Below, piece after piece: positions 29,033 through 43,006 of a stretch of 64,000 bases of DNA. Under the pieces are notes generated by a model. That model was not told the origin of the DNA. It saw nothing but the letters and a program-made list of their open reading frames with translations, and did no database searches. Each line of letters begins with the position of its first letter. Position 1 is the first letter of the stretch. The stretch spans positions 71,537,871 to 71,601,870 of the forward strand of contig CM048842.1 of assembly GCA_026545765.1 (NCBI GenBank). The letters run 5' to 3'. A program made the position numbers and the translations under genes. This DNA is from Plantago major. Lineage: Eukaryota > Streptophyta > Magnoliopsida > Lamiales > Plantaginaceae.

Positions 29033-32000
29033 TCACTTCTGCGGTGCAGCTTCAATATATTGCTCCGCCAGTTTCTTCACTTTCTCCCCCTCTCTAATGA
29101 GAAAATTTGCACTCTTCTCTTTGGAGTGGTATTTCATGACTTTCTCAGTTGTTTTCGTAACTGCATAGCGATATTGCTCCACAGTGATTACCCCACTTTT
29201 GCACAGTGGTCGTATATGCTCTTTGATATAAGCTTCAACCTGCAGTGAAAATCATCAATCAATCTAGGATGGAAAAGGCAATAAATCGAAACGGGGAGTA
29301 ATTAAAGCATAATTCCATGATAGTATAATACCTTCTTCATGACCATATCACAGTTCTCTGAACGCTTGCCATCACTTTTAGACGTCTTCTCTTTTTCATT
29401 TTCTGTTTTTTGTACCACCACAAGAGATTCTTTTGATTTAGAACTCTTCGAATCACTTCCAGAATCTTTTTCCAAGTGCCTGGACTCATGATCTCCAGGT
29501 ACTCCATGATTCACTGTGTTTTCACAAGTTGTAGTTAAGACAATCTCCGGATACTTTACAGCAAGTGGTTCTTTATCCGGCCCATAGAGTTCTTCGCATT
29601 CTGCAACAGAGAGCTCCTCATCTCCATCAACCCCAGAACTTTCAACCAGGCATTCCTCTGTTTTACTATCAAGTGTCAAGTTCCCTTCAACAGTCTTGTG
29701 CTGAGACTTGGGAGAGACATTTGGTGCCTCAGCATCTCTGCCTCCCTCATGAACTGGAAGACCACTTGCATTATCCGGTTGCTCGAGGTTAATGGAGGAA
29801 AACACCAACTTAATTTTTTTTTCTTCGGGTTGTTTAGATATCTTTAGAGTACCAGCACCGATGAGATCATCATCTTCCAAATTATACTCAAAATCAGCAT
29901 AAATATCTAGCTCTGGATGAGAATCAACTTCAAATATATTATCAGGTCCCTCCTCTTCAATATTTTCAGTTGAATCAGATTTGTGGCTTTTGCCCTCAGT
30001 TCCATGCTTAGGACTATTTGGAGGGGAATCTGAGATTAGCCCAGCATTTCTCAAAGCTTCATCAACTTCCAAATCTACAGAGCTATTACTGGCATCTTCA
30101 GGTACTATACGAACAATTTCATTAGAGCACGTATTTGATTCATTAGGTCTGCTGAAGCTCGTGTTGTCTGATCTTCTCAATATCTCTTGTGAACATAGAT
30201 TCACATACACTAGCTTGCTGTTTGACCTGTCCGCAAGTCCCTTTTCTATGTTAACTGCATCCGCAACTGCCAACTCTGTTTCAGCAGCTTTGCAAACCAC
30301 TGCCAGATTGGCTTTCTTCAGGAGGTGCTCAGCCAGGCGATATAGTTGAGCCTGCAAAACAAGTTCCCACCCAAAAAGAATAAATGAATACTCATCTTCA
30401 ATGGCGGGCATGAGCTCGCACCTCAGGAGTCAGGATGACCCAAAAATGGCATAAAACTTGCATTGTTCATGCGGAGTTTCTGCTACATGCTAAAAACAAC
30501 TGAGGAATGAAAACTACACAATAAAATAAAAGTAGAAGAAGAAGAATGGAAGTAAGTTCATCAGCCCATCAACACTAGTTTAGTACGAAACAGAGTGGTG
30601 AAATACGGGACACCAAGAACAGAGCAGCTTCGACAGCCATGCACTGCATTACAAGAGTCTGATGGTGACAAAATTAAAGTTAATAGCATATAGTTGTAAG
30701 AGAGTCAGATCAAGGCTGCTGAGGTAGCCTGTAGGTAGCCTGTACTAGCAGGGTGGGGGAGTGCTAATATCCTACAAGCATATTTGCATTTTCAACACAT
30801 TTGCAAGAGCATGTTAAGTATTGGGAAAAGTTAAGTCAGTGAGCATGTTAAAGAAAGTGTTAAGGAGTTGTTAAAGCATGATATAAGTTTATGCCCCCGC
30901 GGATAAGAACTATGCCAATTAATTGCGACCAGTGAGACTGACCAATACAAGGACAAAATACTTTCATTCCGCACTTTTCCTCAGCTTACTTCCCTTCCAC
31001 CACCAATTATCACATTATCCAGTATCATTATCATTGTGTAGCAACTAGCAACACAAAATTCATTCTTCCTTTGGCGAGATAGATAGGTTTAATGAGCAAG
31101 GCATAATAGTGCAAGCAGAATTTACCTGTCTAACTGACGTGGGAATTTTATTGTGACGACCAGTTGCCAAAACTGGTCGCATATCCTTTGGTAGCTGAGC
31201 CTGCTCAAGTAGTCACATGAAGTAAGTTACATATATAACAGAATTATACTGACATAAAAAAGAACATTTTAAAGAAAGATTGAACTCTGGCTTACCAGTA
31301 AAGGATAGTTCCCTTTAAGAATTGTATTGTCCTCCTCTATTTCATGCCTATTCTTGCCTGGGGTTGCTGTTTTTCTTGCAAGAAGTTCTAAGGCCCATTT
31401 TCTTCTATCTACTTTGGTGTCAGATTTACTGACTGCATCTTTCTCTGAACTTACTTTCACGTCCTTGACATTTTTCTTCATCCCTTTACTGTCTACAAGA
31501 GGAGCAGTTACCTGAGCATTGCTAGTATTCTTTGGTGGAGTTCTGCCAGGGTGGTCAATGTGCACTGATTTGGATAATTTTTCTGTCAAGCTACTTTCGC
31601 GATTCTCACCAGGAGGTTTTGCAGCAGAAACTGGAACAATATTATTCTGCCTTGGGAAAACAGAATTATCAGCCAAATATAATCTTGAAAGAACGGAACT
31701 TTGCTCCTCTTCGTTCCTAGGTGCTTTCTTCGTGGTATCAGAATCATCTCTGAGGAGATCAAGAACCGACTTTAACGTCTGAAGTTTCTCAGGTTTACCA
31801 GTTTTCGGGCAACGATGCTTCCAAAATTCAACTTCATGTTCCCGATTCCATCTTTGTTTTCTCTTCCCACCAATACTATATATTTTCTTAGTCAAATTTT
31901 CTCGTACTTTTCCTTTTTGTAACATCAGCTTTTTTGCTTTCACATCCAAGGTTGGCTTCCTATTTTCAGTCCCCGATCCAGCTAAAGCGGCCCGGAAAGC

Positions 32001-35000
32001 ATCCAGAAGTTTTGGGTCGAAAAGATTTTGTCCAAGTTCAGTAGAGGATTTGTTACGAACTGCTTCTCTAATTTTTTTCCTTAGCTCTTCAACTACAACT
32101 GATGAATCTGTATCATCACCTGCTCTTCTCATGATCTTTTTTAGCCTCAACCCAGAGGCAGTTTCTTTTCCGCCAAGAGGTACCTCGGAAGACAGTTTAT
32201 TTCGTTGCTGTTTTAGAGATCTGCGCTCTGTCCCCCTAACTAAAGCCATTATATCAGCAGCACCATTTTCACCTTCAGATTCACGTTTCAACTTACTATC
32301 CTCTGAAACGTTTCTACTGGAGATCGATCTGGATTCCACTAGAGTAGATTTGAGACTTTGATACTCAGGGGCCTGAGTGTTTCTTTCAAGATGAGCTTTG
32401 ATTTTCTTCTGCGAAAGTTTACCTTCAGTATGAGCTTCTCTTTCCCCACCATCAAAATTTCTGCAAGCATCAGAATAAATCAATGACAAAATGTCAGTAG
32501 TACTAATTATATACTAGTATCACATAAGCTATTAGGTATATAGAGAGAGAGAGGAAAAAAAAAACAAAGGGCCAAACAGCGGAGAGAACAACACTAGGTC
32601 TCCATCAGTACGTGAATAGGGAAATGCATATTACCCGACTCAAGAATGCAGAGACAAACAGGCTATAATCATCAAGTTAGAATTTGCAAAATACCCTTCT
32701 GAGGGTTCAAAATAAATGCTTTAGCTTCAGCTTCCGCCTTCCCCACAAATAGGCTGCTAAAAAGCTTATCTTTCAGAAGACAGGTTGAACAACTTTAAGC
32801 AAACTTTGTTAATTGTTACCATCTCACAACATTGTTCAACAATCAGTTACTTTTTTTAATTGTAAATCTAGGAACATCAGGATAACACCAAAAATCCTGT
32901 GAACACTCACAGACCCTTTGTCCTTAGAAGTGATAGAGTTCTTAGTATAAGTCGTATTGTGTAGCCTAAGGATGTGCAATTGCTCGTGACAGGGTAAAAA
33001 TGGAGTTCGAGAATACCCTGCCGGCTATGTATTGTTGATGGGGCAAGTAGAGTGAAGAACATACAACACAGTATTAGTTACTTTATCTGGCCAACTAAAG
33101 ATTGTAAAGCCACAAAACTGAAGATATCTCCTCATTCCAGCATCAGTGATTGTAGCATAATAGCTAACGGAAAAGCAAAAGGTACAACAACCTGCTTACT
33201 CTACGCTTTCTTTTAGCACCAGTACTTGAAGTGGTTTCTTTCTCATCACGTAATGCACTGTTTGATGACATGAAGTTCATACTGCCATCCACAATATTGC
33301 CAGCTGAAACCATTAAAACAGGAAAACAAAAGGCATTATCTTAAAGAGCCTGATTTATTCAGAGAATCATAATGCGGCGGTGCATCATGAACAACATCCA
33401 ATAATGACAGGGGAGTATTACCAGTTGAAGAACCTTCTTTTGTCCTGATATTTGGTTCCACAAATTGTGGTTGATGTTCTTTTTCATTGTCTTTCATATC
33501 AACTAAAATCATGTACACACGATTAGCATATGTGCACAAGCTTACAACAGTTTACAAGTTGAATGAGTTGATGAAAACTGGGAGATAAAAAGAAGAAAAA
33601 GTGAAAATCCTTGAAAGCAGAATTACCAGAACTAGTTGCTTTCACTAATAAAGCGAGGTCAGGATCAGAATGAGAGACAACTGAATTGTCGTTTAAATGT
33701 CTAATCACTGTCTTCTCTCCATCATCAACATCTATATTCATACTAGCTGTTGATATGGAATGCGGTGAAATTTGGTTATCTTCCAAGGATAAAGGAACTC
33801 CCACTTCTTGTTGGCCACAATTTGTTGCAGCACTATTCCTAATTTTTGGTTCTGGCATATCAGGTGTAGAGCTGGAAGATAAAGTGTCGGTGTCTTTCAG
33901 GTACTTGGTACACTCTAATAGCGATCCATCTGTTTCACGACTTTTCTGGTGTTCTTCAACTAGAGAGATAACTACAGCCGTCTCACCAACATCTGCAACA
34001 GATATAGATACTCTTCCAGGAAAAGAATCTACAACTCGATTGCTACCACTGCCAATCTGAAATCCATGTTCGTTGCTTTGCCTTATTGGTGAATACTGCT
34101 CCGACTTCACTGGAACTTTATCAACAAGGCACCTATATTCAACAAGCAATACAATGTCAAAATTCTTAAAGAGAAGAAATGACAACAGAGCTTATGATGG
34201 AAACAACGCAAGCACATATATGGGCACGAAGATTAGTTAAGATTACCTTGACATAAACAAACGACATTTTTCGGTTTTTAACCTTTTATGCACTAATCAT
34301 TTGTTGAATATATAAAGTCTGATTAGCTGTGGAGTCCAGAACTTCATATGCAGTAATAGGGTGACTAATAGAGGTGAAGCATTTTGGTATTGCATGCATA
34401 ATAGATACTTGCTCCGTTTTTTTCAGAACACAACATTCCACTATTTTGAGCATTCTTTTAAAAACACTACATTTCCATATAATCCCCAATTACTAATTTT
34501 TTATGCGTTCTCTCATACTTTGTCACTTCTTTGTGCATTCTCTTTCATACTTTTTTGACCCACTTAGAACTTTATCAATGATATACTACATTTATATATT
34601 TTTTTATTAAGCTTCCTTAATCTTTCTGCAAAAAGCAAATGTTGCGTTTAAAAAGACGGAGGCAGTAATATGCTTCGGGATTATATTTCAAATAGAGGCA
34701 ATCAATTCACCATGTGAAATTACTTAATCACCTCGGGCAGAGCCATGAGCTTTCACAGGTGCCATCAGTATCAAAGCCGACACAAAATGCATGGTACCTG
34801 ATTGCATGAGACAAACATAAATAGATACTAGTGGAATGCATTGATTGTCATTAAAGTATTTGATAACTACATAACCAGATATTCACAACATAAGGATTTC
34901 ACAATTTTAAAAGTCATCAGCAATATGAATGACACAGAAAAAATGTGGTTTCAGGAAAGCAAGATCATTAAAAAAGAGGGAAATTCTGAAATGTCAACTG

Positions 35001-36125
35001 TTGAATGGACAAAAATAAAAACATTACTTTAAAGAAAAAGAAGAAGAGGGAGGATCAATAAATCCAGTAACTGCTTACCATTTATCACATGAATCACAAG
35101 CAATAGAAGTATCGATATCTGAATCCTCTTCAATTGCCACTGAAGCACTTCGAATTTTGCAGCCATCTCCATCCAAGCAGACAACTGCCTACTAGAGGAC
35201 AATTTCTGGTGTTAACTCAAAACTTAAAATAGAATGTTCACGGACAGAAATTAGAAATAACATTTGATCAAGAATTTGCATCAAAATAAATGTGCAACGT
35301 TCCAGGCCCAACTGATGATGATCCTTCAATGATTCTAGGCCCACATTGGGAATCAAGATCTATATTCTTATGCATCACATATCATTTACTTACATTTTCA
35401 TCTATATAGTATCCAGGAAAAGAAACAGAGTTGCTCTGCCCTTCAATGAACCAGTTCTCATCTCTGCAAGAAAACAGTTGGAATTTTGGTAAACATTTGC
35501 AAATATATTAGATCATATTTGAAAGTTGATACTCCATCAGTTCTCTCAAAAGCTTCCCATGTACTATATATTGAATATGAGCTAGTTTTTTGGACACAGG
35601 GATGAGAGTGACTGAAAAACCATGATGAGGGTCACATTTAACCATAGGCGTGTACCTACTATCATGGCTACAGATATTCCCAAAAAATTCACATCATATT
35701 CTCAAACACAAGATCTCAGAACAGTTCAGATGAGATGCACAGATCATGGCTGGCGGGATATTTTACCTCTACAATCACTGTAAGACTTACTGAGTATTCT
35801 TCCTTCTTGATAAGCTCAAGTGTTATGAACAGTTCATTCTCTCCTCTTACAACCCCAAGCCAACAAGAACGCCCATGCATCTCTCCACTTCCATAAAATA
35901 AATGATAAAACAAAAAAAGGTTTACCTTGAATCTGTATCATCATCAGTTTTGTCACCACCGACTGTATCATATACCTTCATTGTAAGTATATCCCATAAG
36001 GAACTATATTAAAAAGTGAATTCAATACATAAAGAGATAAAAAAAAATTAACAGCATGCAAAGTTTCTTACAATTTTATCAAAATCCGCCAGCAAACGTT
36101 GAAGAGAAATATCACTTTGCAACTA

Positions 36126-36157
<32 letters not shown>

Positions 36158-37722
36158 TCAAGGAAGACAACCAATTACCAGAGAAACAGCTCAAAGCAGG
36201 GAAAAAAAAGTAGGTCAGGTTTGTTCAAAGAAACAGTAGTTACTCACAGGAACACATGTTATCATTTGAAACTCGTTCTGGCAGAGTGGACATAAGCTTG
36301 TGATAGAGGCCCAGTTGTCAATGCATGCGAAACAGAACCTGAATTTCCAGAAATCAGCATCGAATAATCATATTAAAATTTCTGAAATAGTTTTGACCAT
36401 TAGCTTATCAATTAGGCAGAAGAATGAGATAAAGCACATTTTAAGCTACAAAACTAACATAGCAATAGAAGATTCTAGAGTTCATAGCAATTTACTCACA
36501 GTGTATGATCATGGCTCAACGGTTTCAGAATGTCAAGGATTATTCTTAAACTTGGGCAATACCACCATTAGCTAAATATAAAATCATATAGACAGGGCCA
36601 GACTCAAACCTTATCTGTTCACGACAGGGCCAGACTCAAACCTTATCTGTTCACGAGATAACATACATTTTAAGATACTAGAGTTGCAGCAATTTAGTAA
36701 CAGAATATGACCTTGGTTGAAGCGTTTCAGAATGTTCCCTAAGGATGATTGTTTTAAATGCGGGCAGCTCCATCATTAGCTAAAGAGAAGATTATACAGA
36801 CAAGGCAACAAGTAAGCTAATCTATTGAGGAAGGTGCTAAGTTTGCATTTAAGGAGTGTATAAAGGAGATATTGAAAGTAGATTATTATATAGTCTGCAA
36901 AGTAATAATTCATTTCAAAGATGTGGAAAGCATAGAGCAACTAATACTCATCCAAGCCAAAAGAAAAGGTCAGCAACCTTCAAATGTAAAGCACAGCAAC
37001 TGTTAAAAAAGTAAAAGTCTATGAGCTCGACTGGTCGATTCAAGGAATGCAGGTGGTGCCAAAAAAAAGAAAAAAAAGGACGGAGAAGGCAGTATTTCAT
37101 TAAGAGTAGGAATTCACAACATTATATGCACACAGCCTAGATAAACACATCACGTGCCACCGTATACATACCAATGTTGGCAGCAATCAAGCAAACCTCG
37201 GTCGATTACAACTTCCATGCATATCCCACATCTTTCTCCATCAGCATCCATATAATCCTATAAAGTTCAATCCAACATTAAGCATTTACAGTTACAGCAT
37301 CTAATCAAGATAACTTTTAAGTTCTTAGCATCAAACCAGCTTCTTTACATCCACTCATGAAGAAATAACAAAATTTCTTGTTTCTAACAATAATCAGTAT
37401 GAGCTGGGTAATTTACAGATAAATCAAGTCTGCGTAAAAAATGCAAATTTCTTTTGATAGGCATAAACCATCATAATTACTCCCTAAACTATCCAATTGA
37501 TTTCCATTGACGGTTATAACTTATAACTACGAAATTGCAGAATTAAACATCAACTCGAACACAATCGAACATCAAATTTCACAATTAAGCTCCAACAATG
37601 TGAACAAACTACAACAAACATGTGATTAAAAAAAAAAAGATAAATAGTTATACCTCAATGTTATTATCATGGACGTAATTTTCTTCCTCCGGCATCTCCT
37701 CGGTGAACAATTCCACTTCCAT
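29033..37722 (-). CDS. RING- and PHD-finger protein (At4g10930-like)
   Basis: Fourteen in-phase exons on the minus strand: 37722-37654, 37257-37172, 36338-36248, 35975-35926, 35463-35394, 35188-35079, 34797-34732, 34132-33627, 33502-33422, 33303-33192, 32460-31296, 31200-31126, 30351-29332 and 29239-29033, coding 1235 residues. A C3HC4 RING occupies ~33-71 ([25 protein letters not shown]), predicting E3 ubiquitin-ligase activity. A PHD finger follows at ~126-182 ([20 protein letters not shown]), suggesting histone-tail reading. The middle is long, charged and disordered with KRKRR (nuclear localisation). The last exon has a conserved helical module ([20 protein letters not shown], then [14 protein letters not shown]) that resembles the C-terminal module of animal PHRF1. 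Lengths around 35394 and 31126 may be off by one base. A Stowaway MITE lies in intron 7. Confidence 0.92.
34408..34665. mobile_element. Stowaway MITE in RING/PHD intron 7
   Basis: 258 bp with termini TA|CTTGCTCCGTTTTTTTCAGA and, reverse complemented, TA|CTGCCTCCGTCTTTTTAAAC. TA duplications at 34406-34407 and 34666-34667. The CTNCCTCCGT terminus is the Stowaway signature. Confidence 0.75.
36130..36157. repeat. (AC)n microsatellite
   Basis: About 14 AC dinucleotides in an intron of the RING/PHD gene. Confidence 0.9.
36591..36654. repeat. 32-bp tandem duplication in RING/PHD intron 2
   Basis: Two adjacent identical 32-base copies beginning GACAGGGCCAGACTCAAACC. They sit between two diverged ~110-bp copies of another segment (about 36470-36577 and 36670-36783, both containing GAATGT...AAGGAT and CACCATTAGCTAAA/CATCATTAGCTAAA), so a local duplication event occurred here. 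Confidence 0.85.
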
Positions 37723-39182
37723 GGTGACCGTGATATCAGATAGATGTACTTCCGATCAGAATTTTACAGGAATTTCATCAACAGATCGAATTCACTATCA
37801 TTTTATTTACATGAGAATTCCAATTCAGAAAACTGATTGACTCGATTTGAAGAAGTGTGGAAATGGAGAGAAACGGAGATCAGTTAATTCAGCAGCTAGC
37901 GTCTCAGTTAATTGGATGCTCGTAAAATCGAAATGCAGATAATCTCGCTTCAGTTCGGTCTTAGGCTTAGCCCAATTAAATTGTGATTCATGGAACTGTT
38001 CATTAATTCCAAGCCCAGATTATTTCCAGCCCACTTGTATGTCTTTGTGCAACCATGGGCCGAATAGTGACTTAACGAACATTCCTTCATTCGATATGAC
38101 TCGTTTGGTTCATGTTGTGTTTGACGAATATCACAACCACTCACTCGTATTGGGTTTGTTAAAGTTTTAGAAATTTCACATTCGGTTATCCGGTTGCTAG
38201 TGTCTATATATAATTATTTATTATTGTAAAAAATTATTAATAAATTGGAGTATATACTATTTGATAATATTCATGAACGAATGGCAACCTGATGAATTGT
38301 ACGAAATAATAAGCTCGTGTTATGTTGTTTGTTTGGTCAAACTCGAAGAAAAGCTGGCCCTCTCAATAGTATTTGCACAAAAGTGGAGGTTTTGTTTACT
38401 GTTGTTTTTATTCATTTTCTCTTACGATTTGGTGAGATGCCACGATTATTGTAGTAGTAGGTTCTGAGAAATTGATCAATGGTCACTTGCTCTCAAAGTG
38501 CCAGATGTTCATATCATCATATGTCACTCTTTTTAAGTTTATCCAGACAAACACACATAATCCATCCATCCATCCATTGTTTAAAAGAAATCCAAATGTT
38601 GGAGGTTTTGTTCACCCCAAAACGAAAATGACGAAAAAAAAAACCTAATAGATTTACTACATGATACTGATTACAATAGTGAAGTAATGCCATTTCCACG
38701 CAAGTGGATATATAACCGACATTAATTGATTTTGCAGAAATGGTGTCAAAGTCATAAGAACAGTTATGATTTCAGTGACAAAATAATACCTAACTTTTTA
38801 AAGTTCATATACAATTTATAAAGGAAAATCTACCTTATCACAATCTAGAATTTTCTTATATAATTGGGTCAACTAAATTTTTCTAACTCTTTTATATTAA
38901 AAACAATATCTTCTGAACCCATTGTTCCAACCTCACACCAATCAAGAATCAATGTAGTTTAGGTTTACTTTTTAATGCAAAAGAAGAAAAAAAACATATA
39001 ATTACAAGAAAAAAGCGTATTTTAAGTGTCTCTTTAATTGTGACTAGAATTTTCTGTTTCTAACTATATAATCTTCTAAATTCCTTAGAGGTGGATAGTT
39101 CATGGATTAGAATCTCATTTAAGTTGAACAATATTCTGCAAATGTCTCAGTTTTTTTTATAAAAGATCCAGACGAGATATTA
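37723..39182. other. RING/PHD promoter side, no gene seen
   Basis: 1.46 kb between the RING/PHD start and the Copia element. AT-rich, no supported coding region. Confidence 0.55.
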
Positions 39183-39187
39183 AACAA
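39183..39187. repeat. Copia target-site duplication (left, AACAA)
   Basis: Identical to the 5 bases directly after the right LTR (45554-45558). Confidence 0.95.
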
Positions 39188-39700
39188 TGTTGAGTTTCAA
39201 CAATCGATCAAACAATAACAAATCACACAAATCGAAACAACACAACGATTACATGGTTCAGCTTAAACAAGCCTACATCCACCGAAAAACCAGCACGGAT
39301 TTTATTGATCACAATTGTACGATTACAAGCTCTCAATCAACGAAACGATCAAGCTCAACCGACTATCTCTAATCTTCTATCTTCAACTAATTTACAGAAG
39401 AATCAAGATAACAATTGCGTATAGGAACAAATTGAAACTGTGTTACAGAAACTCAGAAACAACTGAAATCGATCAATTGATCTTTTATGATGATAACCGT
39501 CTTTGATTTTGAAGAATGAAGAAATCAGAATGAGAAACAGAAGAAGAACACGCAAGCTGTTATGTTTCTGTATTTCCCTGTTCTTATAACCACCATAACA
39601 GCTATAACCGCTATTTGAATCTCGGCCCTCCATCAATTAATCTTGATCTGATCCTGACCGTCCATCAGTTAGTTGCTTTGTTTGAGCTACAATTCCAACA
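39188..39700 (-). repeat. Copia 3' LTR
   Basis: 513 bp, TG...CA. Nearly identical to the LTR at 45026-45553 over its whole length; it lacks a ~20-bp block near its start (after TTTCAACAATC) and has scattered single-base differences and a few small indels. Confidence 0.95.
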
Positions 39701-39826
39701 ATCTCCACCTTAGCTCAAACTCCATGGCTCTTCTCTCCCTTTAATGTTCTTTACTCGGTAGAACAAACAACCATTCAAGCTCCCTTCGGACTAGAGCATG
39801 CCACACTGCATCTGTTAACACAACAG

Positions 39827-41551
39827 CTATGCAGAATTCCTCACATTAATCAGCTCTACACAGTGAAGAAACTTAGCAGCTGACAGTGGTTTTGCAAATG
39901 AGTCTGCAGCATTTTCTGTAGTATGAACCTTTTCTACTTTGATTAATCCTCCATCAATGATGTCCCTTATGAAGTACAACCTCACATCTATATGCTCGGT
40001 CCTTTCATGGAAATGCTGGTGCTTAGCTAATTGAATAGCACTTTGATTATCACACAGTACAGAAACACATTCCTGATGAATGCCTAATTATTTGATCAAT
40101 CCATTTAACCACATAGCTTCCTTAATTGCCTCAGTCACAATAATAAACTCAGCCTCAGTTGTAGATAATGCAACAATAGATTGCTGAGAACACTTCCAGC
40201 TGATAGTTGTGCCATACAATGTAAAAACAAATCCAGTAACATATTTTCTTGTATCTATGTTAGATGCAAAATCTGCATCAACAAAACCTCTCAGTGGCAC
40301 ATCTGTTTCTTTAGCAACTGTGAACTTAAGACCATGATGTGTAGTCCCTTTAATGTATCTGAGAACTCCTTTCACTATATTCCAATGTACCATGCCTGGA
40401 TTGCTCATAAACCTACTTATCATACTCATTGCAAATGCAAGATCAGGTCTACAGCAAATAATTGAGTACATTATGCTCCCCACAGCACTAGCATAAGGTA
40501 CTGTACTCATTTCATACATCTCAGTCTGAGTAGAATGACATTGGCTCAGAGACAACTTAATACCAGGATTAATTGGCACAGCAGCATGCTTAGACATGTT
40601 CATATTAAACTTAGCAAGTACCTTAGACAAGTATGATGACTGAGTAAGAAACAAGCTTCCATCATGATCATGTCTATTGATATCCATTCCCAGAATTCTA
40701 CTTGCAGCTCCCAGATCTTTCATTTCAAATTCTGAGCTCAATTTAGACTTTAGAACACATATATCAACAATAGACCTCCCAGCTATTAGAATATCATCCA
40801 CATACAGAAGCAGATAAATGCAGTTTTCATGAGAAACATCTGAGTAGTAAATGCAGCTATCATACCTGCTTCTGATGAATTGTATTGAGCTCATAAATTC
40901 ATCAAACCTCTTGTACCATTGGCGAGGACTTTGTTTTAAACCATACAGAGATCTTCTCAGTAGACAAGCTTTGTTCTCCTTATCTTCTGTATGCACTCCA
41001 TCTGGAACCTTCATATATATAGTTTCTTCTAGCATACCATGTAGAAATGTTGTCTTCACATCCATTTGTTGAAGATGCAGGTTCCATTTTGTCACCATAG
41101 CCAATATAATTCTGATAGGCACATGTTTAACCACATGTGAGAATATTTATGTATAATCTACACCTTCCTTATGTGTGAATCCCCTTGCTACTAGTCTTGC
41201 TTTAAACCTGATTAAATTCTTCACACCAGTCTCAGATTTCTTTTTAAATATCCACTTGCATCCCACTAGCTTCTGATTTTTAGGTAGTGAAACAATGTTC
41301 CATGTTTCATTCTTTTCTAAAGATGCCAACTCTTCATGTATTGCAGAATTCCATTGATCACTTTCAGGACAACTTATTACTTCTTGATATGTAGATGGCT
41401 CAGAGTAATTGATATCTTCTGCAACTGAGAGAGCATAAGCAACACTGTATGATTTACCAACTCTCCCATAACCAAACATATCAGGAGCAATCTTGTTTGT
41501 TCTCTTTTCCCTGTCCTTAACTAGCTGATGAAGATAGAACATTAGTATCAT
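39827..41551 (-). pseudogene. Copia reverse transcriptase and RNase H fragment
   Basis: Three pieces in one frame separated by two nonsense codons. 41551-41147 holds the start of the RVT_2 domain (WIFKKKSETGVKNLIRFKAR, LVARGFTHKEGVDYT) and ends in a stop at 41147-41149. 41134-40088 holds the catalytic YVDDILIAG, DMKD-type LGMDINR and the RNase H start (GFVDADFAS, STTEAEFI); the stop at 40090-40088 interrupts RNase H. The remainder (CDNQSAIQLAKHQHFHERTE, HIDVRLYFIRD) runs to a stop at 39829-39827. All key RT residues are present although the frame is broken. Confidence 0.92.
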
Positions 41552-43003
41552 CTATAGTGATACTTGCATTTGTATTATCTGATGTTGTACCACCTGTGTT
41601 ATTTTGTAGACTATCATCATTGTCAGTTGAGTGATCTTTTCCAGTAGTAGTTTCACCTGTATCACTGCAATGCTCCACCTGAATTTCAGTAGTATGTTTG
41701 TTAGGCTTAAGTGGCATAACATTCTCATTGAATATGACATCCCTGCTAACAATGCACCTCTTTTGATCAATAATCCACTGCTTATACCCTTTCACACCAG
41801 TAGGGTAACCCAAGAAGATGCATCTGATAGCTCTAGGGTCCAATTTACCCTGTCTTATGTGAGGTAGATCTAGACAACCAAACACTTTTAGATGATTGTA
41901 GGAAGGAGGCTTACCAGACCAAATTTCTTCAGGAGTTTTATTGTTCAGTGGTGATGTAGGACTTCTATTAATAAGATAGCATGTTGTGGATGCAGCTTCA
42001 CCCAAGAAATTCTTTCTCAAACTTGAGCTAATCAACATGCACCTCACCCTCTCCAGTATTGTCCTATTAAACCTCTCTGCAACTCCATTTTGTTGTGGAG
42101 TTCCTGGGATAGTTTTATGTCTCATGATCCCTTTTTCTTTACAGAAATCATTAAATTCCCCTGAGAGGAACTCCAAACCATTATCTGTCCTGAGATGTTT
42201 AATCTTCCTTCCTGTGAGATTCTCCACCTCAACTGACCATTCCTTAAACTTGTTGAATGTTTCATCTTTAGTCTTTAGCACAATTAACCACACTTCCCTG
42301 GAATAGTCATCAATGATGGATAAGAAGTATCTTCCACCCTTCATTGTCTGTGTGTTTGTTGCCCCCCATAAATCTGAATGCGTATAATCTAGAGGAGCCT
42401 GAGTAGTGTGTTTAGTTGTATCAAATCCAACCTTGTGTGATTTTCCCATGACACAGTTTTCACAGAACTGCAGGTGAGTGATTTGATCCCCTCCTAGAAG
42501 ATTTTGCTTTGCTAACTCTCTCAGGCCCTTCTCATTGAGATGTCCCATTCTAGCATGCCATAGCTGAGTTTTATCTTTATAAATTATGCTAGCTGAGATT
42601 CCTGTAATGGTGCAACCAACCAGATAGTATAGACCATTCTCCTTTATACCTTTCATAACTGTGATACCATATTTCATAATGCTTAAAACACCATTCTCAG
42701 AAGAATACTTATGTCCAGATCCATCCAACACACCTAGAGAGATTAGATTCCTCTTCAACTTAGGAATATATCTGACATTAGTTAATATTCTTACAACTCC
42801 ATCATGCAATTTAAGCTTAATATCACCAATTCCTTCAATCTTGCACTCATAATCATCTCCCAAAAGCACAGAACCACATTTGCTAGCTTTGTAATTCATA
42901 AACCGATCTACATTTGGGCTCATATGAAAGGAATAACCAGGATCCAACACCCAATGCATATTATATTTAGATTTTACTACAGAACATGCTTCAGAAACAA
43001 CTA
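41517..43003 (-). pseudogene. Copia protease and integrase fragment
   Basis: An open frame of about 480 residues. It begins next to the CACTA insertion with the aspartic-protease region, where the catalytic D-S/T-G-A/C is DPGY (in LDPGYSFHM), a change that should kill cleavage. The pre-integrase HARMGHLNEKGLRELA, the integrase zinc Cys pair (CENC) and the DDE core (HSDLWGA, LRTDNGLEF, then the PQQNGVAERFNRTI region) are well kept. It ends in SSSAS with a frameshift relative to the reverse-transcriptase frame at about 41517-41551. Confidence 0.92.
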
Positions 43004-43006
43004 GTA

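Noticed and set aside
34841..35032. 63-residue plus-strand ORF in a RING/PHD intron
   Set aside because: No domain, no splice-supported extension, AT-rich intronic composition.
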